DNA of 64,000 nt from Marinithermus hydrothermalis DSM 14884 (lineage in GTDB: Bacteria; Deinococcota; Deinococci; Deinococcales; Marinithermaceae): positions 372,001-436,000 of the forward strand of contig NC_015387.1 of NCBI RefSeq assembly GCF_000195335.1, written 5' to 3'. The number at the start of each line of letters is the position of its first letter. Positions within the stretch are counted from its first letter, which is position 1. A program made the translations under genes and the position numbers. Positions 23,031 to 32,461 of this stretch are shown here, piece by piece. Under the pieces are notes generated by a model. That model worked only from the letters and a program-made list of their open reading frames with translations. It had not been told where the DNA came from and did no database searches.

Positions 23031-23354
23031 ATGCGCCGGAGCACGTACCTGGGCGCTGCCCTGGCCTACATGGCTCTCATCTACTGGGTCTCGGACCGGC
23101 CGGGAAGCGCGGTAGGGATCCCCGCCCCCTGGGACAAGCTCGCGCACGCCCTCGCCTACGCGGGGTTGGGTTGGCTTCTTGGCCGGGGCACGGGCCGCGC
23201 CGGTTGGGCCTGGGGGATCGCCGCGGCTTACGGGGTGCTGGACGAACTCCACCAGGCCCGGGTGCCTGGGCGCGAAGCCGATCTTTGGGACGGGGTCGCG
23301 GACGCCCTCGGCGCGGGGTTGGGGGTGTGGTGGGCTAGACCCAGGCGAGGCTGA
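23031..23354 (+). CDS. VanZ-like membrane protein
   Basis: A 107-residue protein with three or four hydrophobic segments and the VanZ-type motifs WDKLAHALAYAGLGWLLG and LDELHQARVPGREADLWDGVADALGAGLG, whose conserved Asp/Glu/His/Gln pattern is typical of the VanZ superfamily. VanZ confers teicoplanin resistance in enterococci, but most homologues have no known function. The start ATG 23031 is 4 bp after mce. Its 3' end overlaps the convergent asparaginase gene by 20 bp. Confidence 0.8.
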   Translation: MRRSTYLGAALAYMALIYWVSDRPGSAVGIPAPWDKLAHALAYAGLGWLLGRGTGRAGWAWGIAAAYGVLDELHQARVPGREADLWDGVADALGAGLGVWWARPRRG

Positions 23355-24336
23355 GCTCGGCCTCGAGGCGGCCCACCTCGAGGCCCCGGTGGTTTTTGAG
23401 GACCGGCTGGCGGAAGGCCGCGAGGGCCTCCCCATCGGCTCCCTTGACGCCGAGGGCCTCCAGGAGCTGGACGACGACAGGAGCGCGCGCGGCGTTCTGC
23501 CCGTCCTCCACCTTGAGCGCGACCCCGAGCGGGCCGTGGGGCGTGTCGCGCAGGGCGAGGCCGTAGTACCCGTCCGCGCCGCGCTTGGCCACCACGCCGG
23601 GGAGGGTTTGCATCAAGACCGTGTCCAGCGCGCCCTCACCCGCGACCAGGTCCGGGTGCTGCCGCATGGCCTGGAAGACGCGCTCGAGCCCCTCCCGGTA
23701 CGCCTCAGGCGCGGCCTCGGGGGCGGCGAGCTGGGCCATGAGGCGCGCGGCGCGCGTGAGGGGGAGGGCGAAGGTGGGAACGCTGCACCCGTCGGTGGCG
23801 TGGGGGATCTCCTCGAGGCCCGTGAGGGCGGTGAGGATCCGGCGGATCTCCTGCTGCACGGGGTGCTCGGGGCGCTCGTACCCTTCGGGGCTGGCCCCGA
23901 GCGCGAGGGCTGCGGCGAGCATGCCTGCGTGCTTCCCGGAGCAGTTGTGGTGCAGAGGGGTGGGCTCCTGACCGGCTTCTTTTAGCGCCTGACGGGCCGC
24001 GCGCGAGAACGGGGGGTGCGTGCCGCACGCGAGGTGCGCCGGACCTAGGCCGAGCTTACGCAAAAACCCCGCTGCGACCTCGACGTGCTTGGGGGTTCCG
24101 TCGTGCGAAGCGGTGGCGAGGGCGATCTCCTCCGCGCTGAGGCTAAAGCGTTCGGCCGCGCCCGTAGTGAATAGGGCGAGGGCCTGGAAGGGCTTCGCGG
24201 TGGAGCGCAGGTACCCCACCCGCCCCGGCTCGCCCGCGTACGCGAGCAGGGTGCCGTTCGGGCGGGCGACGACGAGCGAGACCGCGTGACGGTTTTCGAT
24301 CAGAGAACCGCGGTAAGCGTACACGATCGCCTTCAC
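23335..24336 (-). CDS. L-asparaginase, rhizobial type II (AnsA-like, PF06089)
   Basis: A 333-residue protein of the asparaginase II family found in Rhizobium and many thermophiles, unrelated to E. coli AnsB. Recognisable blocks are RSTAKPFQA near residue 47, ATASHDGTPKHV, HHNCSGKHAGMLA near 137 and DGCSVPTFALPL near 184. It hydrolyses asparagine to aspartate and ammonia. The GTG at 24336 overlaps the upstream DUF309 stop (GTGA); the longer frame reading to 24630 lies over that gene and is rejected. Confidence 0.86.
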   Translation of the reverse strand: MKAIVYAYRGSLIENRHAVSLVVARPNGTLLAYAGEPGRVGYLRSTAKPFQALALFTTGAAERFSLSAEEIALATASHDGTPKHVEVAAGFLRKLGLGPAHLACGTHPPFSRAARQALKEAGQEPTPLHHNCSGKHAGMLAAALALGASPEGYERPEHPVQQEIRRILTALTGLEEIPHATDGCSVPTFALPLTRAARLMAQLAAPEAAPEAYREGLERVFQAMRQHPDLVAGEGALDTVLMQTLPGVVAKRGADGYYGLALRDTPHGPLGVALKVEDGQNAARAPVVVQLLEALGVKGADGEALAAFRQPVLKNHRGLEVGRLEAELSLAWV

Positions 24337-24674
24337 GACGGAAAGTCTACCGTAGGCAGGCAGGGGGTGTAGCCGGGGTCGAGCAGGGCACGGTGCACCT
24401 CGAGCTCGAGCGCCCGCACCTGCACCCCGTGGAACACGTCCGGTAAGGGGGCCAGGTGCCTGAGGGCCTTGGCGTAGTTGCGCCGGCCGCCCGTAGGGCT
24501 GGTGCGGGCCTTGTGGAGGGCGGCGGCGAGGAGGATCACCCCCTGGAGGAAGGCTCGCTCGGCGCCTTGGGCCTCGTGCCACAGGGGCTCGAGGGCCTCG
24601 TGCACCTCCCAGTAACGCCCGGCCCGCCACAGGGCTTGCGCCTCGCGCCAGGCGGGCGTGTCAGTGAAGGCCAT
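24333..24674 (-). CDS. DUF309 family protein
   Basis: A 113-residue protein with the DUF309 signature: an N-terminal [21 protein letters not shown] helix pair and [19 protein letters not shown] near residue 40. The family is widespread in Thermus, cyanobacteria and actinobacteria, and its function is unknown. Translationally coupled to the downstream asparaginase gene by a 4-bp overlap. Confidence 0.8.
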   Translation of the reverse strand: MAFTDTPAWREAQALWRAGRYWEVHEALEPLWHEAQGAERAFLQGVILLAAALHKARTSPTGGRRNYAKALRHLAPLPDVFHGVQVRALELEVHRALLDPGYTPCLPTVDFPS

Positions 24675-24740
24675 GTGTATAGGGTACCGTGGTGGGCTGG
24701 CTTACGTCTTGGCGCGATCGGGGTGATAGAGTGGGGGCGT

Positions 24741-25070
24741 ATGGCGGAGCCCATTGTCGTGACGGATCAGAACTTTGACGAGGTGATCAAGGAAGGGTTG
24801 GTCCTGGTGGACTTCTGGGCTGAGTGGTGCGGCCCGTGCCGCATGGTGGCTCCGGTGATGGAGGAGCTCGCCCGGGAGTACGCGGGGAAGCTGACCGTGG
24901 CGAAGCTGGATGTGGACGCGAACCCGAACACCGCGATGCGCTACCGCGTGATGAGCATCCCCACCATCATCCTCTTCAAGGACGGGGAGCCGGTCGAGGT
25001 GATGATCGGCGCGCAGCCGAAGCGGAACTTCGAGGCGCGGATCCAGAAATACCTGCCCCAGGAGGCATGA
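24741..25070 (+). CDS. trxA: Thioredoxin
   Basis: A 109-residue thiol-disulfide reductant with active site WCGPC (C30 and C33), the cis-proline segment MSIPTIILF near residue 77 and the buried Asp in VDFWAEWC. Typical thioredoxin length. ATG 24741 is preferred over the longer frame from 24456, which overlaps the divergent DUF309 gene. Overlaps plsX by 4 bp. Confidence 0.95.
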   Translation: MAEPIVVTDQNFDEVIKEGLVLVDFWAEWCGPCRMVAPVMEELAREYAGKLTVAKLDVDANPNTAMRYRVMSIPTIILFKDGEPVEVMIGAQPKRNFEARIQKYLPQEA

Positions 25071-26050
25071 AACCGGTTGCACTCGACGCGATGGGGGGGG
25101 ACCACGCCCCCCACGCGACCGTTGCGGGAGCCCTTTCAGCCCACCGGGCGGGGGTGCCCGTGGTGCTGGTGGGCGACGCGCACGTGTTGAAGGAGGAGCT
25201 CGAGCGCCAGGGAGGGGACCTCCCGATCGTGCACGCGCCCGAGGTCATCCGCATGGAGGAGCACGCCACCGAGGTGCGCAGGAAGCGCGGCGCCTCGATC
25301 AACGTGGCGGTGCGTTTGGTGAAGGACGGCGAGGCTAGCGGCGTGGTCAGCATGGGGCACTCGGGCGCGACGATGGCCGCGGCGCTGTTCGGGTTGGGCC
25401 GGATCCGCGGCGTAGACCGGCCGGCTATTCTGGCGGAGATCCCCTCCGAGCGCGGCAAGACCTACCTGATCGACGCGGGGGCGAACGCGGACTGCCGGCC
25501 GGGGTTCCTGGTGCAGTTCGCGGTCATGGGGACGGCCTACGCGGAGGCGGTGGACCGCGTTATGGAGCCCACCGTGGGCTTGCTTTCCATCGGGGAGGAG
25601 GCCGAAAAAGGGAACGAGCTGGTGCTCGCAGCGCATCCGTTACTGCGCGCCCACTCCGGCCTGCGTTTCTACGGGAACGTCGAGGGGCGCGACGTGACCC
25701 GCGGGACCGTGGACGTGATCGTCACGGACGGGTTCACCGGGAACGTGGTCCTCAAGCTCGCGGAGGGGGAGGCCCGCACCATCTTCCGCTGGGTGCGCGA
25801 GGCGCTCACGAGCTCGCTTCGGGCCCGGCTCGGTGCCCTCCTCGTTAAGGACGCGCTTCGAGCGCTCGCGCGGCGGATGGACCCGGCCGAGTACGGCGCG
25901 ATGCCCCTGATGGGCGTGACGGGCCCCGTGTTCATCGGGCACGGCGCCTCCGACGCGCGCGCGGTGGAGAACGCGTTAAAGCGCGCCTTCCAGATGGGCC
26001 AGGTGCACCTGGTGGAGCGCGTCAAGGATCGCCTCGAGCAGCCCGCCTGA
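25067..26050 (+). CDS. plsX: Phosphate acyltransferase PlsX
   Basis: Makes acyl-phosphate from acyl-ACP, the first step of PlsX/PlsY phospholipid synthesis. The 327-residue product shows the family start [19 protein letters not shown], then [39 protein letters not shown] and [10 protein letters not shown]-like [14 protein letters not shown]. The ATG at 25067 sits within GGAGGCATGA, overlapping the trxA stop. plsC, a later enzyme of the pathway, is at 35.8 kb. Confidence 0.94.
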   Translation: MKPVALDAMGGDHAPHATVAGALSAHRAGVPVVLVGDAHVLKEELERQGGDLPIVHAPEVIRMEEHATEVRRKRGASINVAVRLVKDGEASGVVSMGHSGATMAAALFGLGRIRGVDRPAILAEIPSERGKTYLIDAGANADCRPGFLVQFAVMGTAYAEAVDRVMEPTVGLLSIGEEAEKGNELVLAAHPLLRAHSGLRFYGNVEGRDVTRGTVDVIVTDGFTGNVVLKLAEGEARTIFRWVREALTSSLRARLGALLVKDALRALARRMDPAEYGAMPLMGVTGPVFIGHGASDARAVENALKRAFQMGQVHLVERVKDRLEQPA

Positions 26051-26064
26051 CCCTGCGTACGTGA

Positions 26065-26098
26065 CGCGCCCCGCGGCAGGGCCGGGGGCGCGTTTTCT
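26065..26098 (+). terminator. Rho-independent terminator after plsX
   Basis: CGCGCCCC (26065-26072) pairs with GGGGCGCG (26085-26092), followed by TTTTCT. The terminator's last T is also the first base of the mscS -10. Confidence 0.85.
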
Positions 26099-26103
26099 AT
26101 ACT
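26098..26103 (+). promoter_or_regulatory. -10 element of mscS (leaderless layout)
   Basis: TATACT ends 6 nt before the ATG at 26110 and abuts the plsX terminator. Confidence 0.6.
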
Positions 26104-26109
26104 CGATGT

Positions 26110-27228
26110 ATGGAGAATGGCATCGGGGTGCTCGGTAGCTTGGTCCCGCCGACCTGGTGGAAGGCCGTGCTGGCCCTCTCGGTCGCCCTTCTGGCCGTTT
26201 TCGTGGGGCGGTTCGGGGGGCGTTTCCTCTCCTGGGCGGCAGCGTTGGCCCTGAAGGACCGCGAGCGCCGCTACGCCGTTTGGGCCCAGCGGATCTGGTG
26301 GGGGGTCGTGGGGGTCGCGGCCTTCTCCTTCCTCGTGCACGCCTACGGGTGGGCGCTCGAGCCGTTCCGCACCTGGGGCGGACGGCTTGCGGCCTGGGCG
26401 GGGGGGAACGGGCTGAGCGTCTTGTTCATCCTGGCCTTGACCTACCTGGGGTATCGCCTGGTCGAGCAGTTCATGGAGCGCCTCGAGCTTCCCGTGGGGG
26501 AGGAACACACCCGGCAGGCCGTGCGGGCGCAGACCCTGAAGACCGTCATCGAGTCCACGCTGAAGGTCGTCGTGGTTCTGATCGGAGTGCTGCTCGCCCT
26601 GGCGAACCTCAACCTGAACATCACCGCCCTGATCGCCGGGGTCGGGGTGGCGGGGCTCGCGGTTTCGTTCGCGGCGCAGAACCTGATCCGCGACGTGATC
26701 AACGGGTTTTTCATCATCCTGGAGGACCAGTACGGCGTGGGGGACATCATCCAGGTGGGGAGCACCGCCGGGCTGGTAGAGAAGATGAACCTGCGCCTCA
26801 CCGTGCTGCGCGACCTCGAGGGACGCGTGCACTTCATCCCCAACGGCCAGGTGGATCAGGTGACCGTGTTCAGCCATCGGTGGGCCCGCGCGGTGGTGGA
26901 TATCGGCGTGGCGTACAAGGAAAACATCGACCGCGCGCTCGAGGTCATCGGGGACGAGGCGCGGCGGTTTTACGAGGACCCCGCGTGGCGGGATCGCTTC
27001 ACCGACGAGCCCCCGCAGGTGCTGGGGGTGAACGAGCTCGCGGACTCGGCGGTGGTGGTGCGGGTCTTGTTCAACACCAAGCCCCGGGAGCAGTGGGGGG
27101 TGGCGCGTGAGTTCCGCCGCCGCATCAAGAACCGCCTGGACGCCGAAGGGATCGAGATTCCTTACCCGCACCTCACGGTGTACTGGGGCGCGCCGCTCGT
27201 CACGCAGGAGGAGGTGCCGCGCGCGTGA
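26110..27228 (+). CDS. MscS-family mechanosensitive channel
   Basis: Small-conductance mechanosensitive channel homologue, 372 residues. Three or four N-terminal TM helices are followed by the pore helix ([35 protein letters not shown] spans about residues 176-210) and the MscS beta domain ([22 protein letters not shown], then IPNGQV near 249), ending in the C-terminal alpha/beta vestibule. Releases solutes under osmotic downshock. Its stop overlaps the GTG of the downstream esterase. Confidence 0.92.
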   Translation: MENGIGVLGSLVPPTWWKAVLALSVALLAVFVGRFGGRFLSWAAALALKDRERRYAVWAQRIWWGVVGVAAFSFLVHAYGWALEPFRTWGGRLAAWAGGNGLSVLFILALTYLGYRLVEQFMERLELPVGEEHTRQAVRAQTLKTVIESTLKVVVVLIGVLLALANLNLNITALIAGVGVAGLAVSFAAQNLIRDVINGFFIILEDQYGVGDIIQVGSTAGLVEKMNLRLTVLRDLEGRVHFIPNGQVDQVTVFSHRWARAVVDIGVAYKENIDRALEVIGDEARRFYEDPAWRDRFTDEPPQVLGVNELADSAVVVRVLFNTKPREQWGVAREFRRRIKNRLDAEGIEIPYPHLTVYWGAPLVTQEEVPRA

Positions 27229-28775
27229 AACGGTTCGGGTGGGGGGTGGCGTGCCTGGTTTTGGGGTGGGCCGCGGCGGGGCCGGGGTTGTTCGTCGCGA
27301 CCACCGAAGGCCCCGTGCGGGGCGGGTATGATCCCGCGCATAACGTCTTGTACTTCCGGGGGATCCCCTACGCCAAGGCGGAGCGGTGGAAGCCGCCCGC
27401 GCCGCCTCCGGTGCACGAACGCCCGCTCGACGCCCGCGCCCCGGGACCGGCCTGCCCGCAGCGCGGTGTGATCACCGCGCGGCTGGGAGGGTTTCTCCCG
27501 GAACAGAGCGAGGACTGCCTCAACCTGAACATCTGGACGCCCGCCCTACCCCCTCCGCCCGAGGGGTGGCCGGTCATGGTCTTCCTCCACGGGGGCAGCT
27601 TCACCGGGGGCAGCGGGAGCGAGGCCGTCTACGACGGGACGCAACTCGCTGCGCATGGGGTGGTGGTGGTCACGCTGAACTACCGCCTCGGCCCCCTGGG
27701 CTTCCTGGCCCTGCCCGCCCTCGCGGCGGAGGACCCTCATGGCAGCACCGGAAACTACGGGCTGCTGGACCAGATCGCGGCCCTAAGGTGGGTGCAGCGG
27801 AACATCCGCGCGTTCGGGGGGAACCCCGAGAACGTCACGCTGTTCGGTCAGTCCGCCGGCGGCATGTCGGTGTGCAGCCTCATGGCGAGCCCCCTCGCAA
27901 AGGGCCTGTTCCACAAGGCCATCATCCAGTCCGGCGGGTGCGTGTACGTGCGTACCCTCGAGGAGGGGTACCGGGACGCGGCGCGCCTCGCCGAGGCGGT
28001 GGGGTGCGCGCTGGAGGACCTCGCGTGCTGGCGGAGCCTGCCCGTGCAGGCGCTGTTGGAGATGGTGCCGGAGGAGACCGCGGGTGAGGTCTTCCTCCAA
28101 AGCCCTTATAAACCGCACCTGGACGGGTACGTCCTGGACCGACCGCCTCTCGAGGCCCTACGCGCGGGGCGCGCGGCGGGCGTGCCTTTGCTCGCGGGCG
28201 CGAACGCGGACGAGTGGCGGCTCGAGCTCTTCTCCTTCGTCTTCGGGCCCCGCGCGTGGTCCGCTCTTCAAGATCGGTTGCGCGCTAATCTGCCGGAGGG
28301 ATGGGCGGAGCTGCTCGCCCGTTACCGCGCGCGGTTCGAGGACCCCCTCGACGCGTACTTCGCCTACCAGACCGAACGCGTCCTGTTCTGTCCCAGCCTC
28401 GAGGCCGCGCGACTGCAAGCCGCGCACGCCCCCAGCTACGCGTATGTTCTGACCTATCGCTCCCCCTTGTTCACGGAGATGGGCAGCTTCCACGGGCTGG
28501 ATCTGCCCCTGCTCTTCGGCACGCACCAGGTCTGGCCGTTCTGGTCCTTGTTCGCGACGGCGGACGCGTACCGGCAGGCGCGGCGCGTGACCGAGACGAT
28601 GCAGCGGCTTTGGGTGAACTTCGCGCGCACCGGGGTGCCCCGCTCGGGATGGCTCGAGGCGCCCCGCGTGGGTTCGGGGTTCGCGTTGCGCCTCGACACC
28701 CGGAGCGGGTGGATGCCGGATCCGTACCCTGAGCGCTGCTTTTGGAGACAGTCGCAGCAAGGTGGGATTCGTTAG
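27225..28775 (+). CDS. Secreted type-B carboxylesterase
   Basis: A 516-residue alpha/beta hydrolase of the carboxylesterase/cholinesterase type. It has a signal peptide ([19 protein letters not shown]), [11 protein letters not shown], the oxyanion hole [11 protein letters not shown], nucleophile elbow FGQSAGG (Ser near residue 210), the acidic residue in GANADEW near 328 and the catalytic His in [11 protein letters not shown] near 423. Expected to hydrolyse carboxylic esters in the periplasm or outside the cell. Translationally coupled to mscS. Cysteine pairs typical of exported family members are present. Confidence 0.9.
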   Translation: MKRFGWGVACLVLGWAAAGPGLFVATTEGPVRGGYDPAHNVLYFRGIPYAKAERWKPPAPPPVHERPLDARAPGPACPQRGVITARLGGFLPEQSEDCLNLNIWTPALPPPPEGWPVMVFLHGGSFTGGSGSEAVYDGTQLAAHGVVVVTLNYRLGPLGFLALPALAAEDPHGSTGNYGLLDQIAALRWVQRNIRAFGGNPENVTLFGQSAGGMSVCSLMASPLAKGLFHKAIIQSGGCVYVRTLEEGYRDAARLAEAVGCALEDLACWRSLPVQALLEMVPEETAGEVFLQSPYKPHLDGYVLDRPPLEALRAGRAAGVPLLAGANADEWRLELFSFVFGPRAWSALQDRLRANLPEGWAELLARYRARFEDPLDAYFAYQTERVLFCPSLEAARLQAAHAPSYAYVLTYRSPLFTEMGSFHGLDLPLLFGTHQVWPFWSLFATADAYRQARRVTETMQRLWVNFARTGVPRSGWLEAPRVGSGFALRLDTRSGWMPDPYPERCFWRQSQQGGIR

Positions 28776-28784
28776 CCTAAGGGC

Positions 28785-29447
28785 ATGCCGGTACTCGAGC
28801 TGAACGCGGCGGACCAGTACGTGGTGGTGACGGGCGACACCCCGCTCCTTGAGGTGTACGCTGCACTGCCCGAGGGGCTTGTGCCGCCCTTCCCTCCGGT
28901 GGAGCTGCCGGGTGGGGTGGGGGGGCTTGTGCTTCGAGGGGGGTTCGCGCAGACCTTCTTCTTTCCCGCTGAGGTGCTGGGCCTCGTGTTGTGCACCCCG
29001 GACGGACGGGAGGTGCGGGCCGGGGGGCGCGTGGTGAAGAACGTGCAAGGGTACGACCTCGTGCGGCCGGTCGTGGGAAGTTTCGGGCTGCTGGGTGAGG
29101 TGCGGGAGGTCGTGTTGCGCTTGCGTCCGGCGCGCGCGCGGGGGTTAGCCCGCCGGGAGGGCCGCCTCGAGGACCTTTCCGAGCCCCTCCCGCGGTTTGT
29201 GTGGCAGGACGCGGCGTGGGTGTACGTGTTTCACTATGGCCACCCGCGCGAGGTCGAGCGTTTCGCGGAGGCTTTCGGCGGCGAGGCCCTGGCGGAAGGG
29301 CTGGATTACACGCCCCGCTTTCCGAACGGGATGGGGGTGGGGGAAGGGCCGCTCCGCGACCGGCGGTTCGCTTGGACGGACGGAGGCGAGCGCCCCCCGG
29401 TACCCGAGGTGTTTTGGCGCCTTGCGCGGGCGCTGGGCCTTGCTTAG
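28785..29447 (+). CDS. Short GlcE-like FAD-binding oxidase subunit
   Basis: A 220-residue protein with the second half of a VAO/PCMH FAD-binding domain. Features are [17 protein letters not shown], a shortened glycine patch ([14 protein letters not shown]) and the glycolate-oxidase-subunit hallmark [25 protein letters not shown] near residue 82, then a short C-terminal region. GlcE proteins are usually about 350 residues, so the N-terminal PP-loop part is reduced or missing. No GlcD or GlcF gene is adjacent. Role in glycolate or other hydroxyacid oxidation is inferred only. Confidence 0.7.
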   Translation: MPVLELNAADQYVVVTGDTPLLEVYAALPEGLVPPFPPVELPGGVGGLVLRGGFAQTFFFPAEVLGLVLCTPDGREVRAGGRVVKNVQGYDLVRPVVGSFGLLGEVREVVLRLRPARARGLARREGRLEDLSEPLPRFVWQDAAWVYVFHYGHPREVERFAEAFGGEALAEGLDYTPRFPNGMGVGEGPLRDRRFAWTDGGERPPVPEVFWRLARALGLA

Positions 29448-30331
29448 TCGAGGGGGGGCGCGCACGCCACCCGGACCCCGCGGGGCTCGAGCCGCACCGC
29501 GTAGGTGCGCTGGGGTTCCAGGAGCTCCCCGTCCGCGTGTGCGGGCACTGGCCGGTCGAACCGCACGGTGAAGTCCGTTCCGGAGAAGTGCCGCACCTCG
29601 GGGTGGTTTAGGTGCCGGCCCTTGAGGAGCCGCGGCAGAATCCCCAGAACCCCGGGCCGACTGAACCGCCCGGCGAGGACCGCCTCGAGCCGCCCGTCGT
29701 TGGGGGCGGCCATGGGTGCGATGGGGATGCCGCCCCCGTAGGTGGGGGCGTTCATCACCGCGGCTAACAGGGCCGGTCCTTCGTACAGGCGTTGGCCCTC
29801 CACCTCGAGGGCCATCCGGGGTAGGTCGAGGGCTTGAAGCTCGAGGAAGAGCGCGTACAGGTATCGGGGCATGCCGCGCAGAAAGCGCGGGGCGCGCAGG
29901 GCGCGGCGGGCGACGCTAGCGTCGAACCCGAGGCCGAGGCTGCCCCCGAACACCGCGTGGTTCACGAGGCCTAGGTCTACCTCCCGCTCAAGGCCCCGCG
30001 CCGCGATCCAGAGCGCTTCCTCCAAGGAACGGCCCTTGAGCCCCAGCGCGCGGGCGAAGTCGTTCCCGCTCCCGATCGGGACCACGCCAAGCGTTTTGTT
30101 CGCGTGCAGGAGGCCCTGGAGCACCTCGTGCACGGTCCCATCCCCTCCAACCGCCACGACCCGCGCGCCTGCAGGGGCCGCGCGCGCAGCCTGTTCCGCC
30201 TCTCCAGGGGCGCGGGTCACCACGAGTTCCGCCTCGAGTTTGAGCCGCTGGATGGCCGCCCGGATCGCGTCGATCCGGCGGCCCACCTGGCCGCGCCCGG
30301 CCTCCGGGTTCACCACGATCACGGTATGCAC
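29444..30331 (-). CDS. Diacylglycerol/lipid kinase family protein (DagK/YegS type)
   Basis: A 295-residue lipid kinase with the nucleotide-binding GGDGT motif ([15 protein letters not shown] near residue 61), [14 protein letters not shown] near 90, and the C-terminal beta-sandwich containing [10 protein letters not shown]. It phosphorylates diacylglycerol or a related lipid. The GTG start at 30331 has a -10 TAGAAT (minus strand, 30343-30338) only 6 nt upstream, overlapping the promoter of the divergent phosphatase gene. The 3' end overlaps the GlcE-like gene by 4 bp. Confidence 0.88.
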   Translation of the reverse strand: MHTVIVVNPEAGRGQVGRRIDAIRAAIQRLKLEAELVVTRAPGEAEQAARAAPAGARVVAVGGDGTVHEVLQGLLHANKTLGVVPIGSGNDFARALGLKGRSLEEALWIAARGLEREVDLGLVNHAVFGGSLGLGFDASVARRALRAPRFLRGMPRYLYALFLELQALDLPRMALEVEGQRLYEGPALLAAVMNAPTYGGGIPIAPMAAPNDGRLEAVLAGRFSRPGVLGILPRLLKGRHLNHPEVRHFSGTDFTVRFDRPVPAHADGELLEPQRTYAVRLEPRGVRVACAPPLD

Positions 30332-30336
30332 GTCGG

Positions 30337-30343
30337 TATTCTA
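30337..30343. promoter_or_regulatory. Overlapping divergent -10 elements
   Basis: On the plus strand TATTCT (30337-30342) lies 7 nt before the ATG at 30350. On the minus strand TAGAAT (30343-30338) lies 6 nt before the GTG at 30331. The hexamers share five base pairs, so two leaderless genes appear to use one symmetric opening site. Confidence 0.6.
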
Positions 30344-30349
30344 TTAACC

Positions 30350-30982
30350 ATGGGGATGCTGGCGCATTTCCTCGCGGGGCCGCACCCGAAGACCACCCTC
30401 CTCCTCACGCGGGCCGGTCCCGTGGAGAACCCCGAGCACCTCCTCTACAGCCACCCGGGCCTGCCCCTCGCGGCGGAGGGACGGCAGGCGGCGCGAGCGC
30501 TCGCCCGGCGCCTGGCGGACTACCCTGTGCGGGCCGTGTACACCGCGGACTCCCGCGCCGAGCTCGAGTTCGCCCGCCTGGTCGCGGAGGCTTTGGGCGT
30601 GCCCCTTGAGGTGCGGCCAGCCCTGCGCGAGCGCGCCTGGGGGGCCTGGGAGGGGTTGGCCTTCGGCGAGGTGGAGGCCCGCTGGCCGGAGCTCGTGCGG
30701 GACTGGGTCCAGGACGAGGCGGGGTTCCGCCCGCCGGGCGGGGAGAGCGTGCGGGACGTGTGGGCGCGGGCCTGCCCGTGCCTTGAGGCGGTGCTCGCGG
30801 CGCACCGCGGCCAGGGTGTGCTCGTGGTGGGGAACTGCACCGTGAACCGCGCGGCGCTCGCGCTGGCCCTGCCCTGCCTGCCCCCGGAGGAGGGGCTTCG
30901 GCTGGAGCAGGACTACGCCCGGCTCACGGTAATCGAGTTTTACGGGAGCGAAGGGGTGGTTAAGGCCCTGAACCTCGGGTGA
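30350..30982 (+). CDS. Histidine-phosphatase superfamily protein, altered active-site motif
   Basis: A 210-residue protein of the phosphoglycerate-mutase-like fold: LLLTRAGPVENP near the N-terminus, GRQAARALARRL, VYTADSRAELEFARLVA, RPALRERAWGAWEGL (conserved Glu) and VVGNCTVNRAALA near 165. The classic catalytic RHG motif reads TRAG, and the second His (normally in VxHG) reads GNCT, so both catalytic histidines seem replaced. It may be a non-catalytic or altered member. ATG 30350 fits the -10 at 30337; longer frames overlap the lipid kinase. Confidence 0.7.
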   Translation: MGMLAHFLAGPHPKTTLLLTRAGPVENPEHLLYSHPGLPLAAEGRQAARALARRLADYPVRAVYTADSRAELEFARLVAEALGVPLEVRPALRERAWGAWEGLAFGEVEARWPELVRDWVQDEAGFRPPGGESVRDVWARACPCLEAVLAAHRGQGVLVVGNCTVNRAALALALPCLPPEEGLRLEQDYARLTVIEFYGSEGVVKALNLG

Positions 30983-31000
30983 TACAATAAGGACCAAGCC

Positions 31001-31855
31001 ATGGTACGGCCGGTAGCCCAGGGGGACCTCCCCCAAATCCTGGACCTGCTCCGCTGGATGGACCGCGATCCCGCGCGGCGGGTTCTGGTGCCGGACGCGC
31101 GGGTGCTGGAGGAGCTGTTCTGGGAGGTGGAGGGCGGCTGGGTGCTGGCCAACGGTGCGCGCCTCGAGGGGTACGCGGCCCTCTACCCCTTCTGGGAGGG
31201 CGGCGCGCTCGAGGGACCCTTGGTGCGCGGAGCGGGAGGGGAGGCGCTCGTGGAGGCGCTGGTGCGCGAGGCGGAGCGCCGCGGGTACCGCGTACTGTAC
31301 GCCTTCCCGGCCGAGGCGAACGCCCCGACGCGGGCCTTGCTGGAGCGGTGCGGGTTCAGCGCCCTGCACACCACGTACTTCTTCGTGACGGGCCCCCGCG
31401 AGTTGGGGTTCGCGCCCCCGGAAGGCGTGCGCCTCGAGCACGTGCGGGCGGTGGACCCGGAGGTGTACCGGGCGCTGTACCGCCAGTGCGAGGACGGGTG
31501 GAGCCTGCGTTTGTCCTGGAGCGACGCGGAGCTGCTCGCGCACTTCGCGCGGGAGGACGTGGCCCTTTGGATCGCGTACCGCGACCAGCATCCCGTGGGG
31601 ATGGTCGAGCTCGAGGTCGCCCCGCAGGAGGCGGAGGTGGCCTACATCGGGGTGGTGCCGGAGGCACGCGGGAGCGGGATCGGGCGGGCGCTCCTCGCCT
31701 GCGCGGCCCGGCACGCGTTCGCGCAGGCGGGGGTGACGGCGCTGCGGGTGCGGGCGCACGACCACGAGAAATCCGCGATCGAGCTATACGAGCGGCTGGG
31801 GTTCACCCTCGAGGAGGCCGTCGTGACCTACGCCAGAGAACTGGAAGCGCGATGA
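31001..31855 (+). CDS. Tandem-GNAT acetyltransferase
   Basis: A 284-residue protein with two GNAT-like halves. The first (1-130) is degenerate but ends LLERCGFSALHTTYFF. The second (145-284) has a clear acetyl-CoA site, YIGVVPEARGSGIGRALL near residue 216, and the terminal YERLGFTLEE motif. The acceptor substrate is unknown. A TACAAT lies 11 nt upstream of the ATG. The 3' end overlaps the convergent lipoprotein gene by about 53 bp. Confidence 0.83.
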   Translation: MVRPVAQGDLPQILDLLRWMDRDPARRVLVPDARVLEELFWEVEGGWVLANGARLEGYAALYPFWEGGALEGPLVRGAGGEALVEALVREAERRGYRVLYAFPAEANAPTRALLERCGFSALHTTYFFVTGPRELGFAPPEGVRLEHVRAVDPEVYRALYRQCEDGWSLRLSWSDAELLAHFAREDVALWIAYRDQHPVGMVELEVAPQEAEVAYIGVVPEARGSGIGRALLACAARHAFAQAGVTALRVRAHDHEKSAIELYERLGFTLEEAVVTYARELEAR

Positions 31856-32426
31856 TCCCCAGGGCGGCCAGGATGCGTTCCGGGAAGTACCGGCGGTACC
31901 GGATCGAGAGGTCGTAGGTATCGGTCAGGCTGCCCCGCCACACGTAGGTGCGGTCTTCCCGCTCCGGCGCGTTCGCCTCGAGGGCGGGCCACGGGGCCTG
32001 CACCTTAAGGCTGAAGGGCGGTGCGAGCAGGGCTGCGGCCTGGGGGAGGCCCAGCGCCCGGATGGGCACGAGCTCGCCCTCCAGGCCGTAATCCTCGAAG
32101 AACACGTAGCTGGATCGGTACACCGTCAGGCCGGTGGTGGGTTCGACGAACGTGACGCGCCCCGGCCAAAGGCCCGAGACGCGGTCCCACCCGGCGGGCT
32201 TTAAAAGCCGCGTGGCCTCGATCCGGTCCCCGGAGACCACGACCTGGTAAAACCCGTTCGCCTCGAGGCGCTCGAGAACGAGCCGCGCCCGGTTCTCGAG
32301 CCCTTCCCCCTGCACGATGAGCTTGAGGTCGAGGCGGCCGTCCGGGTGCCAGGTCAGCACGGCCTCGGTCTCAACGCAACCGGTCAGGAACAAGGCGAGA
32401 AAGGGCAGAACGAGGAGTTTGCGCAT
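31803..32426 (-). CDS. Membrane-anchored lipoprotein, LppM/DUF3153-like
   Basis: A 207-residue predicted lipoprotein: signal MRKLLVLPFLALFLTGC with lipobox LTGC, then a beta-rich domain opening VLTWHPDGRLDLKLIVQG that resembles DUF3153/LppM proteins, and a C-terminal TM (ILAALGIIALPVLW) with an Arg-rich tail. ATG 32426 is preferred over 32435 because it begins the signal peptide. Function unknown. Overlaps the GNAT gene tail-to-tail. Confidence 0.68.
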   Translation of the reverse strand: MRKLLVLPFLALFLTGCVETEAVLTWHPDGRLDLKLIVQGEGLENRARLVLERLEANGFYQVVVSGDRIEATRLLKPAGWDRVSGLWPGRVTFVEPTTGLTVYRSSYVFFEDYGLEGELVPIRALGLPQAAALLAPPFSLKVQAPWPALEANAPEREDRTYVWRGSLTDTYDLSIRYRRYFPERILAALGIIALPVLWRRSRRPPRG

Positions 32427-32461
32427 CGCCTGCACGATAACAGATCCGCGTGAAGCCGCGC

